A DNA stretch of 64,000 nt from Acidobacteria bacterium 28-9 (GCA_002050355.1 MWYY01000012.1:1-64000), one strand, 5' to 3'. Counted from the stretch's first letter, positions 19,690-29,148 are shown. Notes: generated by a model from the sequence alone, not told the origin. Numbers and translations: made by a program.

Positions 19690-22146
19690 TTACGGCGTGA
19701 AACCGACGCGGCGGAGCAAATCTTGAAAGCGTGGGTCATCGCGTAACGGGTCGAGTCGCGGGTCAACTTTGATGTATACGATGCGGTAATTGCGTTTTTC
19801 GTAAGCGTCGTTCAACGCGGCAATCGCCCTGTTTTTCTCGCCTAGTCCCACACTGTATATTGCTACTAGGTATGAGGAAGTATTTGCCGGTCTGTGTTCT
19901 CCACTCATCATCCGCATAAAACCTTGCCAGCCGTCTCTGGCAAAACTCTCGCGCATCAACACTGCGTTTTGAGGCTGGTTTCGCAACTCTTCGTACTTGG
20001 CGAATAGCTCAACGCTCTCGGCATATCTACCCAATATATGGTAAGCAAATCCAAGGGCATCATGTGCTGGCGCAAAGTTGACATCCAGTTCGAGCGTCTT
20101 TTTGAATTGCGCTACGCTCTCCTCGTATCGTCGGGCGTAAAACAAACTCTCACCGTAATTTTTGTTGATGTGCAGTGACAGCGGTTCAATCTCTAACCCG
20201 CGTTGGAATTGCGCGAAAGATTCATCGTGCCTTCCGAGACGGGTAAGCAACAGACCATAAAGATGGTAAGACCTAGCATATTGTGGATTCAGTTCAATGG
20301 CGTGTTGGCACTCGCGTTCCGCCTCAGAGAATTCATAATCGTAAATTGAAAAAATCCCACAGAGAGCAACGTGAGCCTCAGCCAAATTGTCATCAAGTGA
20401 CAACGCTTTCAACGCAGCTAACTTCGCTTTAGGCTGCGCTTCGTGTGGGAACGCTCCCTCATAGGAAGAGAGACTGCTATAGCCGTCGGCAAGACCAGCA
20501 AAACCGAGGGCGTAGTTCGGGTCAACAGCAATAGCCTGCTGGTAAAATTCGATTGCCCTTCGCAAATCTTGCGGAGTTCCCTTATTCGCGTAGAAGCGTC
20601 CTTTCAAATAAAGCTGATAGGCTTCCGCACTTTCGGTGTAGTTCTTCGTCAATCGTTGCTCATCCGCACCTGATAATTTTGTTTTTAATTTGTTGGATAT
20701 ATCTCGCGCAATCTCATTCTGTAATGAAACGAGGTCGGTCTGTTTGCGGTTGTAATTTGCGCTCCACAGGACATTCTCCGTCTGAGCGTCAACCAGTTCG
20801 ATATTTAGAATCAACTGCTCCCCGCGCTGAACCACGTTACCATTTAAGATTGCTTGCACGTTTAATTCTTTGCCGATTGTCTGGGCATCCGTTTCTTTGC
20901 CTTTATAACGAAACACGCTAGACCGCGCTTTGATACTCAACTTAGGCAATTGCGAAAGACTGCTAATGAGCGTTTCGGTCATTCCATCTGAAAGATATTC
21001 CGTGTCTGCGTTGCCACTCTCGTTAACAAATGGCAACACGGCGATTGATTCGATTGGCTTTGCTGTTACCGGACGGCTGACGAAAAACCAATAACCGAAA
21101 CCAATTGACACGAGAATCAAAACCGACAAAATACCAAAGACTAATTTACGATTTTTAATCTCGTCTTTGTATTTCGCGCTTAAGGTTGTGTGTGCAGCGT
21201 CGCTTGTCGTTGCATTCAAGATTTGCGTTTTCGATTCTTCACGATTTGGCGCGACATTTCGTTCCAACTTGTTTTGAAATTCTAAGTCTTGTTTGATGTC
21301 TTTCAAATCAAGCCACAAATCCTTTATATGCTGGTATCGCTCTTCACGATTCTTTCTCAAACTCTTGCCAATGATTCTTTCCAGCTCCTTTGGAACACTT
21401 GAAGTGTGATGCGAAATGGGCATTGGTTCGCTTTTCAAGATTGAAGCTATCCGTTCATTTGCTGTCTCGCCAGTGAAAGGCAGTTGCGAACTTATCATTT
21501 CGTAAAGCACAACGCCAAGACTCCATATATCAGTCCGCTCGTCTGTGTCTTTTCCTTTGGCTTGTTCTGGCGACATATATCCGACTGTTCCCATCACAAC
21601 ACCAGCTTTGGTTTGAATAAGTGCGCGAGTCGCGGCTTCACTATCAGATTCTACTTCTATCTTTTCGGTTAATTTTGCCAAACCAAAATCAAGGACTTTC
21701 ACAATCCCGTCATGGCGAATCATAATGTTCTCTGGTTTGAGGTCACGGTGAACAATTCCTGCTGTGTGTGCTGCTGAAAGAGCGAATGCGGTTTGTTCAG
21801 CGATATTGAGTGTTTCGCTCAAAGACAATTCGCCGCTGCTCATTATTTCCCTTAATGTTTCGCCTTCAATCAGCTCTGTAGCGAGGAAATGAATATCTGT
21901 TTCAAAACCAAATTCATAAACGGTAAGGATATTGGGATGATTCAAGGCACTAGCGGCACGAGCTTCCTGTTCAAAACGTCGAAGGCGGTCTTTATCGGCT
22001 GCGAAAGTTTCAGGTAAAACTTTTAGAGCGACCTTGCGATTAAGTCGTGAATCTTCCGCCAAAAAAACTTCGCCCATCCCGCCCTCACCGAGCTTGGAGA
22101 TGATGCGATAATGCGACAAATTTATTTTGGATGAAGATTCTTTCAT
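19690..22146 (-). CDS. Ser/Thr protein kinase with TolB-like and TPR domains (third of three)
   Basis: 818 aa. Kinase domain about residues 11-270: glycine loop GEGGMGEV, VALKVL lysine, HRDLKPENIM catalytic loop, LDFGLAK, GYMSPEQ, DIWSLGVVLYEM. One membrane segment (about 333-355) follows a linker containing ESKTQILNATTSD. The periplasmic part starts with a TolB/FlgO-like domain (IAVLPFVNESGNADTEYLSD) and continues with about six TPRs, ending DDPRFQDLLRRVGF. The layout suggests a transmembrane receptor kinase whose outer part binds other proteins. It is 14 bases after the previous kinase gene in one operon. Catalytic residues look intact. Confidence 0.92.
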   Translation of the reverse strand: MKESSSKINLSHYRIISKLGEGGMGEVFLAEDSRLNRKVALKVLPETFAADKDRLRRFEQEARAASALNHPNILTVYEFGFETDIHFLATELIEGETLREIMSSGELSLSETLNIAEQTAFALSAAHTAGIVHRDLKPENIMIRHDGIVKVLDFGLAKLTEKIEVESDSEAATRALIQTKAGVVMGTVGYMSPEQAKGKDTDERTDIWSLGVVLYEMISSQLPFTGETANERIASILKSEPMPISHHTSSVPKELERIIGKSLRKNREERYQHIKDLWLDLKDIKQDLEFQNKLERNVAPNREESKTQILNATTSDAAHTTLSAKYKDEIKNRKLVFGILSVLILVSIGFGYWFFVSRPVTAKPIESIAVLPFVNESGNADTEYLSDGMTETLISSLSQLPKLSIKARSSVFRYKGKETDAQTIGKELNVQAILNGNVVQRGEQLILNIELVDAQTENVLWSANYNRKQTDLVSLQNEIARDISNKLKTKLSGADEQRLTKNYTESAEAYQLYLKGRFYANKGTPQDLRRAIEFYQQAIAVDPNYALGFAGLADGYSSLSSYEGAFPHEAQPKAKLAALKALSLDDNLAEAHVALCGIFSIYDYEFSEAERECQHAIELNPQYARSYHLYGLLLTRLGRHDESFAQFQRGLEIEPLSLHINKNYGESLFYARRYEESVAQFKKTLELDVNFAPAHDALGFAYHILGRYAESVELFAKYEELRNQPQNAVLMRESFARDGWQGFMRMMSGEHRPANTSSYLVAIYSVGLGEKNRAIAALNDAYEKRNYRIVYIKVDPRLDPLRDDPRFQDLLRRVGFTP

Positions 22147-22160
22147 CTATCTTTTTCAAA

Positions 22161-24650
22161 TCACTGTGGCAACCCGATGCGTCGCAGCAAATCCTGAAAG
22201 CGCGGGTCGGATTTCAAACTGTCAAAAGATGTGTCAACTTTCAAATAAGTTATTTCTTCGTCGTGTTCGGCAAATGCTTTTTCTAACCATTCGAAAGCGC
22301 GTTCCTTTTCTCTAAGCACCGCGTAGTCTGCGGCGACAGCGACTGCCGAGCCGATACCTCGTTCATAATATTTCAAATCATACTCAAGAGTCTTGCGCCA
22401 AAAGACAGTTGCACCACCTGTCTTTATCGCCTGCCGAAATTCCGCGTTTTTTCGTTCGCAGCTTTCTACTGTTTCGATATTCAAAAGAACTTGCGCTTTA
22501 CAACTAAGCTCGATGGATTCTTCATACATCCCTCTTTCAGCATACATAGCGGCGACAAACCGATAAGGCATCGGATATGTTGGCTCGGTTTCAATCAATT
22601 TTTTGAACTGTGCCATAGCTTCATCATTACGACGCAATGTCCAGTAGCGCAGCCCCAGATTCAAATTTACAGCGCGGGAAAATGGGTCAAGCTCATAAGC
22701 TCTTTTTATTTCAAAGAGAGCTTCATCATACCGTCCAAGTCTTTCGAGCAGCTCCGAATACCATTGGTGTGCGGTGGCAAAATTCGGATTTAGTTCAATA
22801 GCGCGTTTGAAATTATTTTCGGCTCCGGCGAAATCCCAATCGTCAATTTTTCTTTCCGCTAATACGGCATAGGCTTCGGCAAGGTTGTTGTCAAGCTCTA
22901 ATGTTTTAAGCGCCGCTGCTTTTGCTTTTAATTGCAATTCGCTGCGTTCCTGCTTGGTAATTGCGGCATTACCGGTGAAAACTCCATAAGCCATCGCCAA
23001 GCCGCCATAAGCCTTAGCATAGCCCGGGTCTTTGTCAATCGCTTGCTGAAATAGCGAGATGGCTTGCTTTAGGTCATCAGTTGTGCGTTTGTTCCAATGA
23101 AAAAGCCCTTTGAGATAAAACTGATAGGCTTCTGGGTTTGCTGTGTAGGTTTTCGCAACCTGCTGCTCTTCTACGCCAGATAATCTGGTTTTCAGCTTGC
23201 TTGAAACATCTCGCGCAATCTCGCTTTGCAATGAAACAAGGTCTGCCTGTTTACGGTTGTAATTCTCGCTCCACAATACTTTCTCCGTCGCGGCATCCAC
23301 CAATTCGATATACAAAGTCAAATCTTGTCCGCGCTGGACGACGCGCCCGTTCAAGACAGATTGCACGTTTAACTCTTTTCCGATTGTCTGCGCGTTTGTG
23401 TCTTTGCCTTTGTAACGAAACACAGAGCTTCGTGCTTTAACCAAGAGATTTGGTAGCTGTGACAAACTGCTGATAAGCGTTTCGGTCATTCCGTCAGAAA
23501 GATATTCGTTATCAGCACTGCCGCGTTCGTTGACAAAAGGCATTACAGCAATTGACTCGATTTGTCCTTTTGTAGATGAAGTACGAAAAGCGATAAACCA
23601 GTAGCCTAATCCGATTGATGCAAAAAGCAAAACTATTAGCCCGATAACGAAACCACGTTTGTGTTGTTTGATTTCCGTAACAACGTATTCCGCACTTGAA
23701 GTTGTGTGTGCGACATCTGATGTTGTCGCATTAAGAATTTGTGTTTTCGATTCTTCTCGATTCGGTGGAGAGGTTCGTTCTAATTTACTTTGAAACTTTA
23801 ACTCTTCTTTTACTTCTTCCAAATCTATGAGCAAGTCCTTTGCAGTTTGATACCGTTTGTCTGAGTCCTTTTGCAATGACTTTTTAACGATGCGATGCAA
23901 TTCCGCTGGCAGATTTCCGTCAAGTTGCACAGGTTCGGTTTTGAGAATTGCGGCAATCGTATCATTGGTTGTTTCGCCTGTAAATGGTTGTCGGGTAGTG
24001 AGCATTTCATACAAGCAAACTCCTAGACTCCAAACGTCTGTTCTTTCGTCAATGTCTTTGCCACGAGCTTGTTCCGGCGACATATACGCCACAGTTCCCA
24101 TTATCATTCCAGCTTTTGTATTAACCTGAGCGCGTGTTTCTGCTTCGGCATCAAAGGGAGACGAGGTTTTCTCAACCAGTTTCGCCAGACCAAAATCAAG
24201 GATTTTCACATAACCATCTCGACGAATCATTATGTTTTCGGGTTTAATGTCGCGATGAATAATGTGTGCTTGATGGGCAACCGATAATGCTGCGGCAATC
24301 TGTTCGGAAATTCTTACTGATTCATAAACACTTAAATCTTTCTTTTCAATCTTTTCCCGCAAAGTTTCGCCTTCGATAAATTCTGTAGCGATAAACAATT
24401 GGTCACCTGTTTCGCCAATCTCGTAAATAGTGATGATGTTCGGGTGATTAAGAGCTGAAGCGGCTTGCGCTTCGCGTTCAAAACGAAGCAAGCGTTCTTT
24501 ATCGGTGGCTATATTTTCGGGTAGAATTTTGAGCGCGACTTTGCGATTAAGGCGAACGTCTTCAGCTAGGTAAACTTCGCCCATTCCGCCTGCTCCGATT
24601 GGAGAGAGGATTTCGTAGCGTCCTAGTTTTGTATGGGCGGCAATCTTCAT
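22161..24650 (-). CDS. Ser/Thr protein kinase with TolB-like and TPR domains (second of three)
   Basis: 829 aa, with the same architecture as its neighbours. The kinase domain has GAGGMGEVYLAED, VALKIL, HRDIKPENIMI, LDFGLAK, AYMSPEQARG and DVWSLGVCLYEM. The linker carries NREESKTQILNATTSD. A membrane segment lies near residues 340-362. Then comes the TolB-like stretch (IAVMPFVNERGSADNEYLSD) and TPRs, with the conserved end SDPRFQDLLRRIGLPQ. Residues for ATP binding and catalysis are present. It is the middle gene of a tandem set with 14-base gaps on both sides, so co-transcription is very likely. The high similarity of linkers and ends points to recent duplication. Confidence 0.92.
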   Translation of the reverse strand: MKIAAHTKLGRYEILSPIGAGGMGEVYLAEDVRLNRKVALKILPENIATDKERLLRFEREAQAASALNHPNIITIYEIGETGDQLFIATEFIEGETLREKIEKKDLSVYESVRISEQIAAALSVAHQAHIIHRDIKPENIMIRRDGYVKILDFGLAKLVEKTSSPFDAEAETRAQVNTKAGMIMGTVAYMSPEQARGKDIDERTDVWSLGVCLYEMLTTRQPFTGETTNDTIAAILKTEPVQLDGNLPAELHRIVKKSLQKDSDKRYQTAKDLLIDLEEVKEELKFQSKLERTSPPNREESKTQILNATTSDVAHTTSSAEYVVTEIKQHKRGFVIGLIVLLFASIGLGYWFIAFRTSSTKGQIESIAVMPFVNERGSADNEYLSDGMTETLISSLSQLPNLLVKARSSVFRYKGKDTNAQTIGKELNVQSVLNGRVVQRGQDLTLYIELVDAATEKVLWSENYNRKQADLVSLQSEIARDVSSKLKTRLSGVEEQQVAKTYTANPEAYQFYLKGLFHWNKRTTDDLKQAISLFQQAIDKDPGYAKAYGGLAMAYGVFTGNAAITKQERSELQLKAKAAALKTLELDNNLAEAYAVLAERKIDDWDFAGAENNFKRAIELNPNFATAHQWYSELLERLGRYDEALFEIKRAYELDPFSRAVNLNLGLRYWTLRRNDEAMAQFKKLIETEPTYPMPYRFVAAMYAERGMYEESIELSCKAQVLLNIETVESCERKNAEFRQAIKTGGATVFWRKTLEYDLKYYERGIGSAVAVAADYAVLREKERAFEWLEKAFAEHDEEITYLKVDTSFDSLKSDPRFQDLLRRIGLPQ

Positions 24651-24664
24651 CTAGCTTAAGTTCA

Positions 24665-27136
24665 TTACGGAAGTCCGACGCGTCGGACTAAATCCTGAAA
24701 CCGAGGGTCTGAGCGCATAGGATTATAAGCAGTACCGACTTTTAACCAAGCCATTGCATCCTCACGGTTCTGGTAAGAGCGCTCAAGCCATTTTAAGGCT
24801 TCTTCGTATTCTCCAAGTAATGCGTAATTTCCCGCTATTGAACCAGCCGAATGTTTGCCTTGATTAAATTCATCCTTGTCAAATTCAAGAGTCTTTTGCA
24901 GATACGCTTTCCATCCGCCCTTTTTATATGCTTGCTCGAGAGCTTCTATCTTCTGTTTGCTTTCGCCTGCAACAACCATTCCTTTTTGGTATGCGGCAAA
25001 GGCTTCGTCAAACATCTTCTTCTCCTCGTAAGCCCAACCGATAGTTGAGTAGGCGTTTGGAAAATTTGGCTCTAACTCTAAAGTTTTCCGTGATGATTCC
25101 AGAGCTTTGTCATACTGACCTTGAAACATCAATAATTCTGCCATCTGCTCGTTTATAACAGGCGATAAAGGGTCAAACTCTTGAGCTTGTTTGATTTGAG
25201 TGGCGGCTTCATCAAAATGCGCCATTTGCGTTAGATACTCTCCGTACCACTGTCTGGCTGTGGCATATTTTGGATTAAGTTCGATTGCCTTCAAGTAATC
25301 TTTTTCAGCACCTTCAAAATCCCACTCGTAATCTGTTTTAATGTAGGCAAGAGCCGTGTATGCTTCGGCTAAATTAGGGTCAATCTCTAACGCCTTTAAC
25401 GCTGCCGCTTTGCCTTTTGGTGCAGATTCTCTTGCAGGTTCTACGCCATATTCACCGAGAAGTGCATAAGTTTCAGCCAATCCCGCATAAGCTAACGCAT
25501 AGTTCGGGTCTTTTTCAATTGCCTGCCTGAAGTATTCGACAGCTTTTTTGAGTGATTGATTCCGCTTGTTCCAGTGAAAGCGACCTTGCAGATAAAGTTT
25601 GTAGGCTTCTTCATTATAAGTGTAACGCTTGGTTATGCGTTCTTCTTGCGCACCCGTCAGACGCACTCGAAGTGAATCCGTTATTTGCCTTGTAATCTCT
25701 TCTTGAACGGCGAATATATCCGAAGATTTTTTGGTGAATTGTCGTCCCCAAAGCTGTGTGTTGTTTTGCGCGTCCGTCAAATCAACACTGATGGAAAGCG
25801 TATCGCCGCGCTGAACAACCCGCCCATTTATGATTGCCTGTACATTTAACTCTTTAGCTATTTGCGCTAAATCTACGTCTTTGCCTTTGTAGCGAAATGC
25901 CGATGCACGAGCTATGACTTTCATGTTTGGCAATTGCGACAAGCTGTTTATTAATGATTCGGTAAGCCCATCTGATAGGTATTCCGTATCCGCATTACTA
26001 CTCGTGTTTTGAAAAGGCAAAACAGCAATTGACTCAATTTGTGTTGTGCTTGAAGTGCGGTTAGAGAAAAACCAATAACCCAAACCAATTGATGCAAGAA
26101 GCAGAACAATCAAACCGATAGCGAAGCTGCTTTTATGACTTTTTATTTCACTGATAACATACTCGGCACTTGATGTTGTATGCGCAGCGTCGCTTGTCGT
26201 TGCAGTCAAGATTTGTGTTTTTGATTCATTACTATTATTTGGTGGAGCGGTTCTTTCCAACTGACTCTGAAGCTGTAAATCCTGCCTTACATCTTTCAAA
26301 TCAATGAGCAAATCTTTCGCTGTTTGATAACGCTCTTCACGGTCTTTCTTGAGCGTCTTGCTGATGATGCGTCCAATCTCTTGCGGAACTTCGGGTAACA
26401 GTTGTTGAATGGGCGCAGGTTCTTTATTTAAGATAGAGCCGATAACATCCAAAGCATTATCGCCATCAAATGGCGGTTTGCCTGTCAGCATTTCGTAAAG
26501 CACAACTCCGAAACTGAATATGTCGCTTCTGGCATCTATATTTTTACCTCGTGCTTGTTCAGGCGACATATAAGCGGCTGTTCCGATTATCATTCCCGGA
26601 CTTGTTCCCTCAGCTTTGATTGCCGTTGCTGCTTCTGCGTCAATTGACTCCGCCTCCTTCTCTGTTAGTTTGGCAATCCCGAAGTCGAGAATCTTCACTA
26701 CTTCATCTGGGCGAATCATTACGTTCTCAGGTTTGATGTCTCGATGAACTATTCCTGCTCGATGTGCCGCCTCTAAAGCAGATGCAACTTGAATCGCAAT
26801 ATCAAGAACAGACTTCAAATTCATCGGCTCACTTCTCAAACGGCTGTGAAGAGTCTCGCCTTCTATGTATTCAGTGGCAATGAAATGTGTGGAGTCTGTT
26901 TTGCCAATTTCGTGAATGGTGATGATGTTCGGATGATTAAGAGCAGAGGCAGATTTTGCTTCTTGAACAAATCGGCGCATTCGTTCCGTGTCATTTGCCA
27001 AATCTTCGGGCAAGACTTTCAAAGCAACAAGACGTTCCAGTTCTGTATCATCGGCAAGGAACACTTCGCCCATTCCGCCCTTTCCGATTGCGGAACGGAT
27101 TTTGTATCGTCCAATTTGTTCGCCTGTTGAAATCAT
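24665..27136 (-). CDS. Ser/Thr protein kinase with TolB-like and TPR domains (first of three)
   Basis: 823 aa from ATG 27136; an upstream TTG would add five residues without a better ribosome site. Kinase motifs are GKGGMGEVFLADD, VALKVLPED, HRDIKPENVMI, LDFGIAKL, AYMSPEQARG and DIFSFGVVLYEM. The linker holds NESKTQILTATTSDAAHT. One membrane segment lies near 343-365, followed by IAVLPFQNTSSNADTEYLSD (TolB-like) and TPRs, ending SDPRFQDLVRRVGLP. It is promoter-proximal in the three-kinase operon. It is the most diverged of the three in the TolB-like region (e.g. AFRYKGKDVDLAQIAKEL). Confidence 0.92.
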   Translation of the reverse strand: MISTGEQIGRYKIRSAIGKGGMGEVFLADDTELERLVALKVLPEDLANDTERMRRFVQEAKSASALNHPNIITIHEIGKTDSTHFIATEYIEGETLHSRLRSEPMNLKSVLDIAIQVASALEAAHRAGIVHRDIKPENVMIRPDEVVKILDFGIAKLTEKEAESIDAEAATAIKAEGTSPGMIIGTAAYMSPEQARGKNIDARSDIFSFGVVLYEMLTGKPPFDGDNALDVIGSILNKEPAPIQQLLPEVPQEIGRIISKTLKKDREERYQTAKDLLIDLKDVRQDLQLQSQLERTAPPNNSNESKTQILTATTSDAAHTTSSAEYVISEIKSHKSSFAIGLIVLLLASIGLGYWFFSNRTSSTTQIESIAVLPFQNTSSNADTEYLSDGLTESLINSLSQLPNMKVIARASAFRYKGKDVDLAQIAKELNVQAIINGRVVQRGDTLSISVDLTDAQNNTQLWGRQFTKKSSDIFAVQEEITRQITDSLRVRLTGAQEERITKRYTYNEEAYKLYLQGRFHWNKRNQSLKKAVEYFRQAIEKDPNYALAYAGLAETYALLGEYGVEPARESAPKGKAAALKALEIDPNLAEAYTALAYIKTDYEWDFEGAEKDYLKAIELNPKYATARQWYGEYLTQMAHFDEAATQIKQAQEFDPLSPVINEQMAELLMFQGQYDKALESSRKTLELEPNFPNAYSTIGWAYEEKKMFDEAFAAYQKGMVVAGESKQKIEALEQAYKKGGWKAYLQKTLEFDKDEFNQGKHSAGSIAGNYALLGEYEEALKWLERSYQNREDAMAWLKVGTAYNPMRSDPRFQDLVRRVGLP

Positions 27137-27293
27137 TCGTAAAGTGAGCAAATTCTAGCACGAGACGAAAGTTTAATAAATACTTTGCTTAATTATAAGG
27201 TCAGATAGGTTCTGTTGGAGATAGAGAGATGGAATTGGAAATAAGAAAAGCCAATGATTAAAAATGCTCTTTTTGGCGTTTATTCGTATCAGC

Positions 27294-27473
27294 TTAGAGA
27301 TTGAGTCTTTGGTATTGTGCAAACAGCTTAGTAATCTCAGCGTTGATACTCTGTTTAACAGCAAGATTGATTTCTTTATCTCGTCGCTTTACCAATTCTT
27401 CGATTTGATGTTGAAGAGCTTCTTGTTTTGTTTCCGGCTTCCTGCTTTTACTTATTTGATATTTATTGTCCAT
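27294..27473 (-). CDS. Small basic coiled-coil-like protein, 59 aa
   Basis: A short ORF starting MDNKYQISKSRKPETK and continuing with charged helix-forming residues (EALQHQIEELVKRRDK, INAEITKLFAQYQRL). It is rich in Lys, Glu and Gln, with no Cys or membrane segment. The codon pattern and hydrophilic composition favour this frame over the opposite-strand ORF at the same place, which is hydrophobic and lacks family features. It lies upstream of the kinase operon on the same strand, 157 bases from the first kinase. Not recognised; possibly a DNA- or RNA-binding accessory protein of the element. Confidence 0.6.
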   Translation of the reverse strand: MDNKYQISKSRKPETKQEALQHQIEELVKRRDKEINLAVKQSINAEITKLFAQYQRLNL

Positions 27474-27689
27474 AGAACGATTTTACTACCCTAAGCACAC
27501 TCCTCCGAATCAACCTTAACCAGTCAAATGCCTTGTGAATAACTCGTTACTAAATGCCCTTTATTTGGCGTTTAGACGCGCTGTGAGAGGTTTGTTTTGT
27601 AATTGCATACTCTTACTGCCTATTCATAAAATGCTCCCAATGATGATTGCAAAATAGAGCTAGAATTTCTTGTGTTTCCAGCAACCGGA

Positions 27690-27747
27690 GCTAAGTCCTT
27701 TGTTTAAGTTAATTATTCTCTAAGATGCTAAAGACAAAGGAGTTAGC
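27690..27747. terminator. Inverted repeat / possible terminator
   Basis: Arms gctaagtcctttgt (27690-27703) and acaaaggagttagc (27734-27747) match at 13 of 14 positions across a 30-base loop, and the second arm is followed by atttttg. It could stop leftward or rightward transcription between the 59-aa gene and the small-RNA promoter. No gene is seen between 27474 and 27782. Confidence 0.45.
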
Positions 27748-27782
27748 ATTTTTGTTTAACAATGTTTTTGAGTAAACGGCGC

Positions 27783-27811
27783 TTGACTTTTCCACCACTT
27801 TTCTGTATTAT
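27783..27811 (+). promoter_or_regulatory. Strong sigma-70-type promoter of a predicted small RNA
   Basis: TTGACT (27783-27788), a 17-base spacer and TATTAT (27806-27811). It lies 100-160 bases before a good terminator, with no gene between. Expected start of transcription is near 27818. Confidence 0.65.
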
Positions 27812-27817
27812 AATAAT

Positions 27818-27975
27818 TGTAAGCGAAACATATTTCTTAGTTATCGCTGACAAAGATTTAAGACAGTTCGAGGAATAAAATGTAAATAAAAGTCACTAAA
27901 TTAAAGGCTTGTAAAAGTCCTGTTGTTGACCTGTATTTATTCCTCTCAAGTCAACGACAGGATTTTTGTTTTTCA
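27818..27975 (+). ncRNA. Predicted structured small RNA with a terminator/pseudoknot
   Basis: A unit of about 155 bases with its own promoter. A short 5' stem can form (agcga / tcgct, about 27823-27849). Then comes gaggaataaa (27870-27879), followed by atgtaa, a start codon directly followed by a stop. The 3' end is a terminator hairpin (27918-27930 with 27950-27962, 12 of 13 pairs, then a T-rich tail). The hairpin loop contains tttattcctc (27936-27945), exactly complementary to the 10 bases at 27870-27879. The RNA could therefore fold as a pseudoknot that hides its Shine-Dalgarno-like sequence. Not a known family to me; it lies upstream of the element's replication-type genes. Confidence 0.5.
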
Positions 27976-28033
27976 GGTCTTGACACATTGTTCTTGATGC
28001 TGGATTGCGCGGCAGTCTGGCTTAAAAAAAGTA

Positions 28034-28080
28034 AAAGGCAAGTTTCATAATGTTTTGCAGACCTAGTGAAACTTACCTTT
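28034..28080. repeat. Inverted repeat IR1 (aagtttca / tgaaactt type)
   Basis: Arms 28034-28047 and 28067-28080 pair at 13 of 14 positions around a 19-base loop. Its stem is nearly the same as that of IR2 at 29309-29352, 1.3 kb away. The pair brackets the DUF4241 gene. It could be a protein-binding operator, an RNA element or an origin feature. The remainder of 28081-28327 is the AT-rich leader of the next gene. Confidence 0.6.
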
Positions 28081-28327
28081 AGTTCTAATTAACCCAACGG
28101 GGTATTTGTATCTCGTCGAGCGAGGCTATAAGTGTGCCTCTTTGCACTTCTAATTATAACAATAAGACGTGAAGCAAAGCAAATACTTACAAATTAAAAA
28201 TGACAAACATAATTAAAGTCGCAACACGAAGGTCAAACCCGGAGCAGAAATGCACCGCCGAGTTTGGCAAACCATTAACACTTAACCTTTTTTCGAGAGA
28301 AGAAAGTTCCAACACAGGAGGAAAAAA

Positions 28328-29083
28328 ATGTTTACTTTAACGCCGATTACAAATGAAGAGAAGCCATCAGTAGCTCTAACTACTGACAGCTTCATTACTG
28401 AAACATATGAAATTGAAAACGAATCCGATTTCTCAGATAGCAATATACAAGATTCGCCGTCTGAAAGCAATAATAGCGAAACTGTAACAATTGAGTGCGC
28501 GGGACGTTTTGAACCGGATTATCTGGAAGTTGGAGAATTAGTAGTTACATCCGGGTCAATTGTAGCCTGCGACCCTTTATGTTTCTCGAACATCGAGCCA
28601 TTTATTGTTTCAGTTCCAAGAGGGTCATTTCCTGTAGTTATTGGAATGACTAGCTTTGAAAATGGAAACCATATTGTATCCGATGCGACGGTGCGTTTCA
28701 GTAATGAAAATGTTGTTGAGTGGCAACCAGCTTTAATTAAAAGCCAAGACCCATATTATTTAGGAAAAGAAATTTCTGATTACGCGGTTGATTCCGGAAC
28801 TGGATGTTTTATGGATGCAGAAGTTGCCGAATTACTATTGTCCAAAATAAAAGATGAAAGTTACCGCCATTATGTGATTGCCAAATTGCTAAGAAACCCT
28901 ATTCACGACTGTAATCAGGCAAACATAGAACTAAATCCTGAAACGGGCGGAAATGTAATAGCTTTCTCAACTGGTTTTGGTGATGGCTTCTATGATTCTA
29001 AAGTCGGTTATGACAAAAGCGGAAAGATAGTTTGTATCGTTACCGATTTTGTCTCTGATTTACAGATGGATGATAAAATTTAA
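28328..29083 (+). CDS. DUF4241 domain protein
   Basis: A 251-aa protein with an excellent ribosome site (aggagg, 7 bases before ATG). Residues 1-55 are acidic and low in complexity. The rest fits DUF4241: LEVGELVVTSGSIVACDPL (about 65-83), FPVVIGMTSF (about 99), SDYAVDSGTGCFMDAEVAE (about 148-166) and a C-terminal FSTGFGDGFYDSKVGYDKSGKIVCIVTDF. The family is widespread and has no established function. It has no signal peptide. It opens the rightward gene block of the element that includes the primase, and may be controlled through IR1/IR2. Confidence 0.75.
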   Translation: MFTLTPITNEEKPSVALTTDSFITETYEIENESDFSDSNIQDSPSESNNSETVTIECAGRFEPDYLEVGELVVTSGSIVACDPLCFSNIEPFIVSVPRGSFPVVIGMTSFENGNHIVSDATVRFSNENVVEWQPALIKSQDPYYLGKEISDYAVDSGTGCFMDAEVAELLLSKIKDESYRHYVIAKLLRNPIHDCNQANIELNPETGGNVIAFSTGFGDGFYDSKVGYDKSGKIVCIVTDFVSDLQMDDKI

Positions 29084-29101
29084 GTTTTTTAATGACAATA
29101 G

Positions 29102-29148
29102 TTTAGGGATGGATTTTCATCTTCCTCCTCACCTTCCCTATCCCTAAA
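29102..29148 (+). terminator. Inverted repeat after the DUF4241 gene
   Basis: The perfect 9-bp arms tttagggat and atccctaaa are separated by 29 bases, starting 18 bases after the stop codon, followed by aaaag and not a T-run. A terminator or structured 3' end is possible. Confidence 0.4.

Noticed and set aside
27264-27494. A 76-codon plus-strand ORF
   Set aside because: It is the reverse shadow of the 59-aa charged protein; its hydrophobic Phe/Leu-rich product has no ribosome site.
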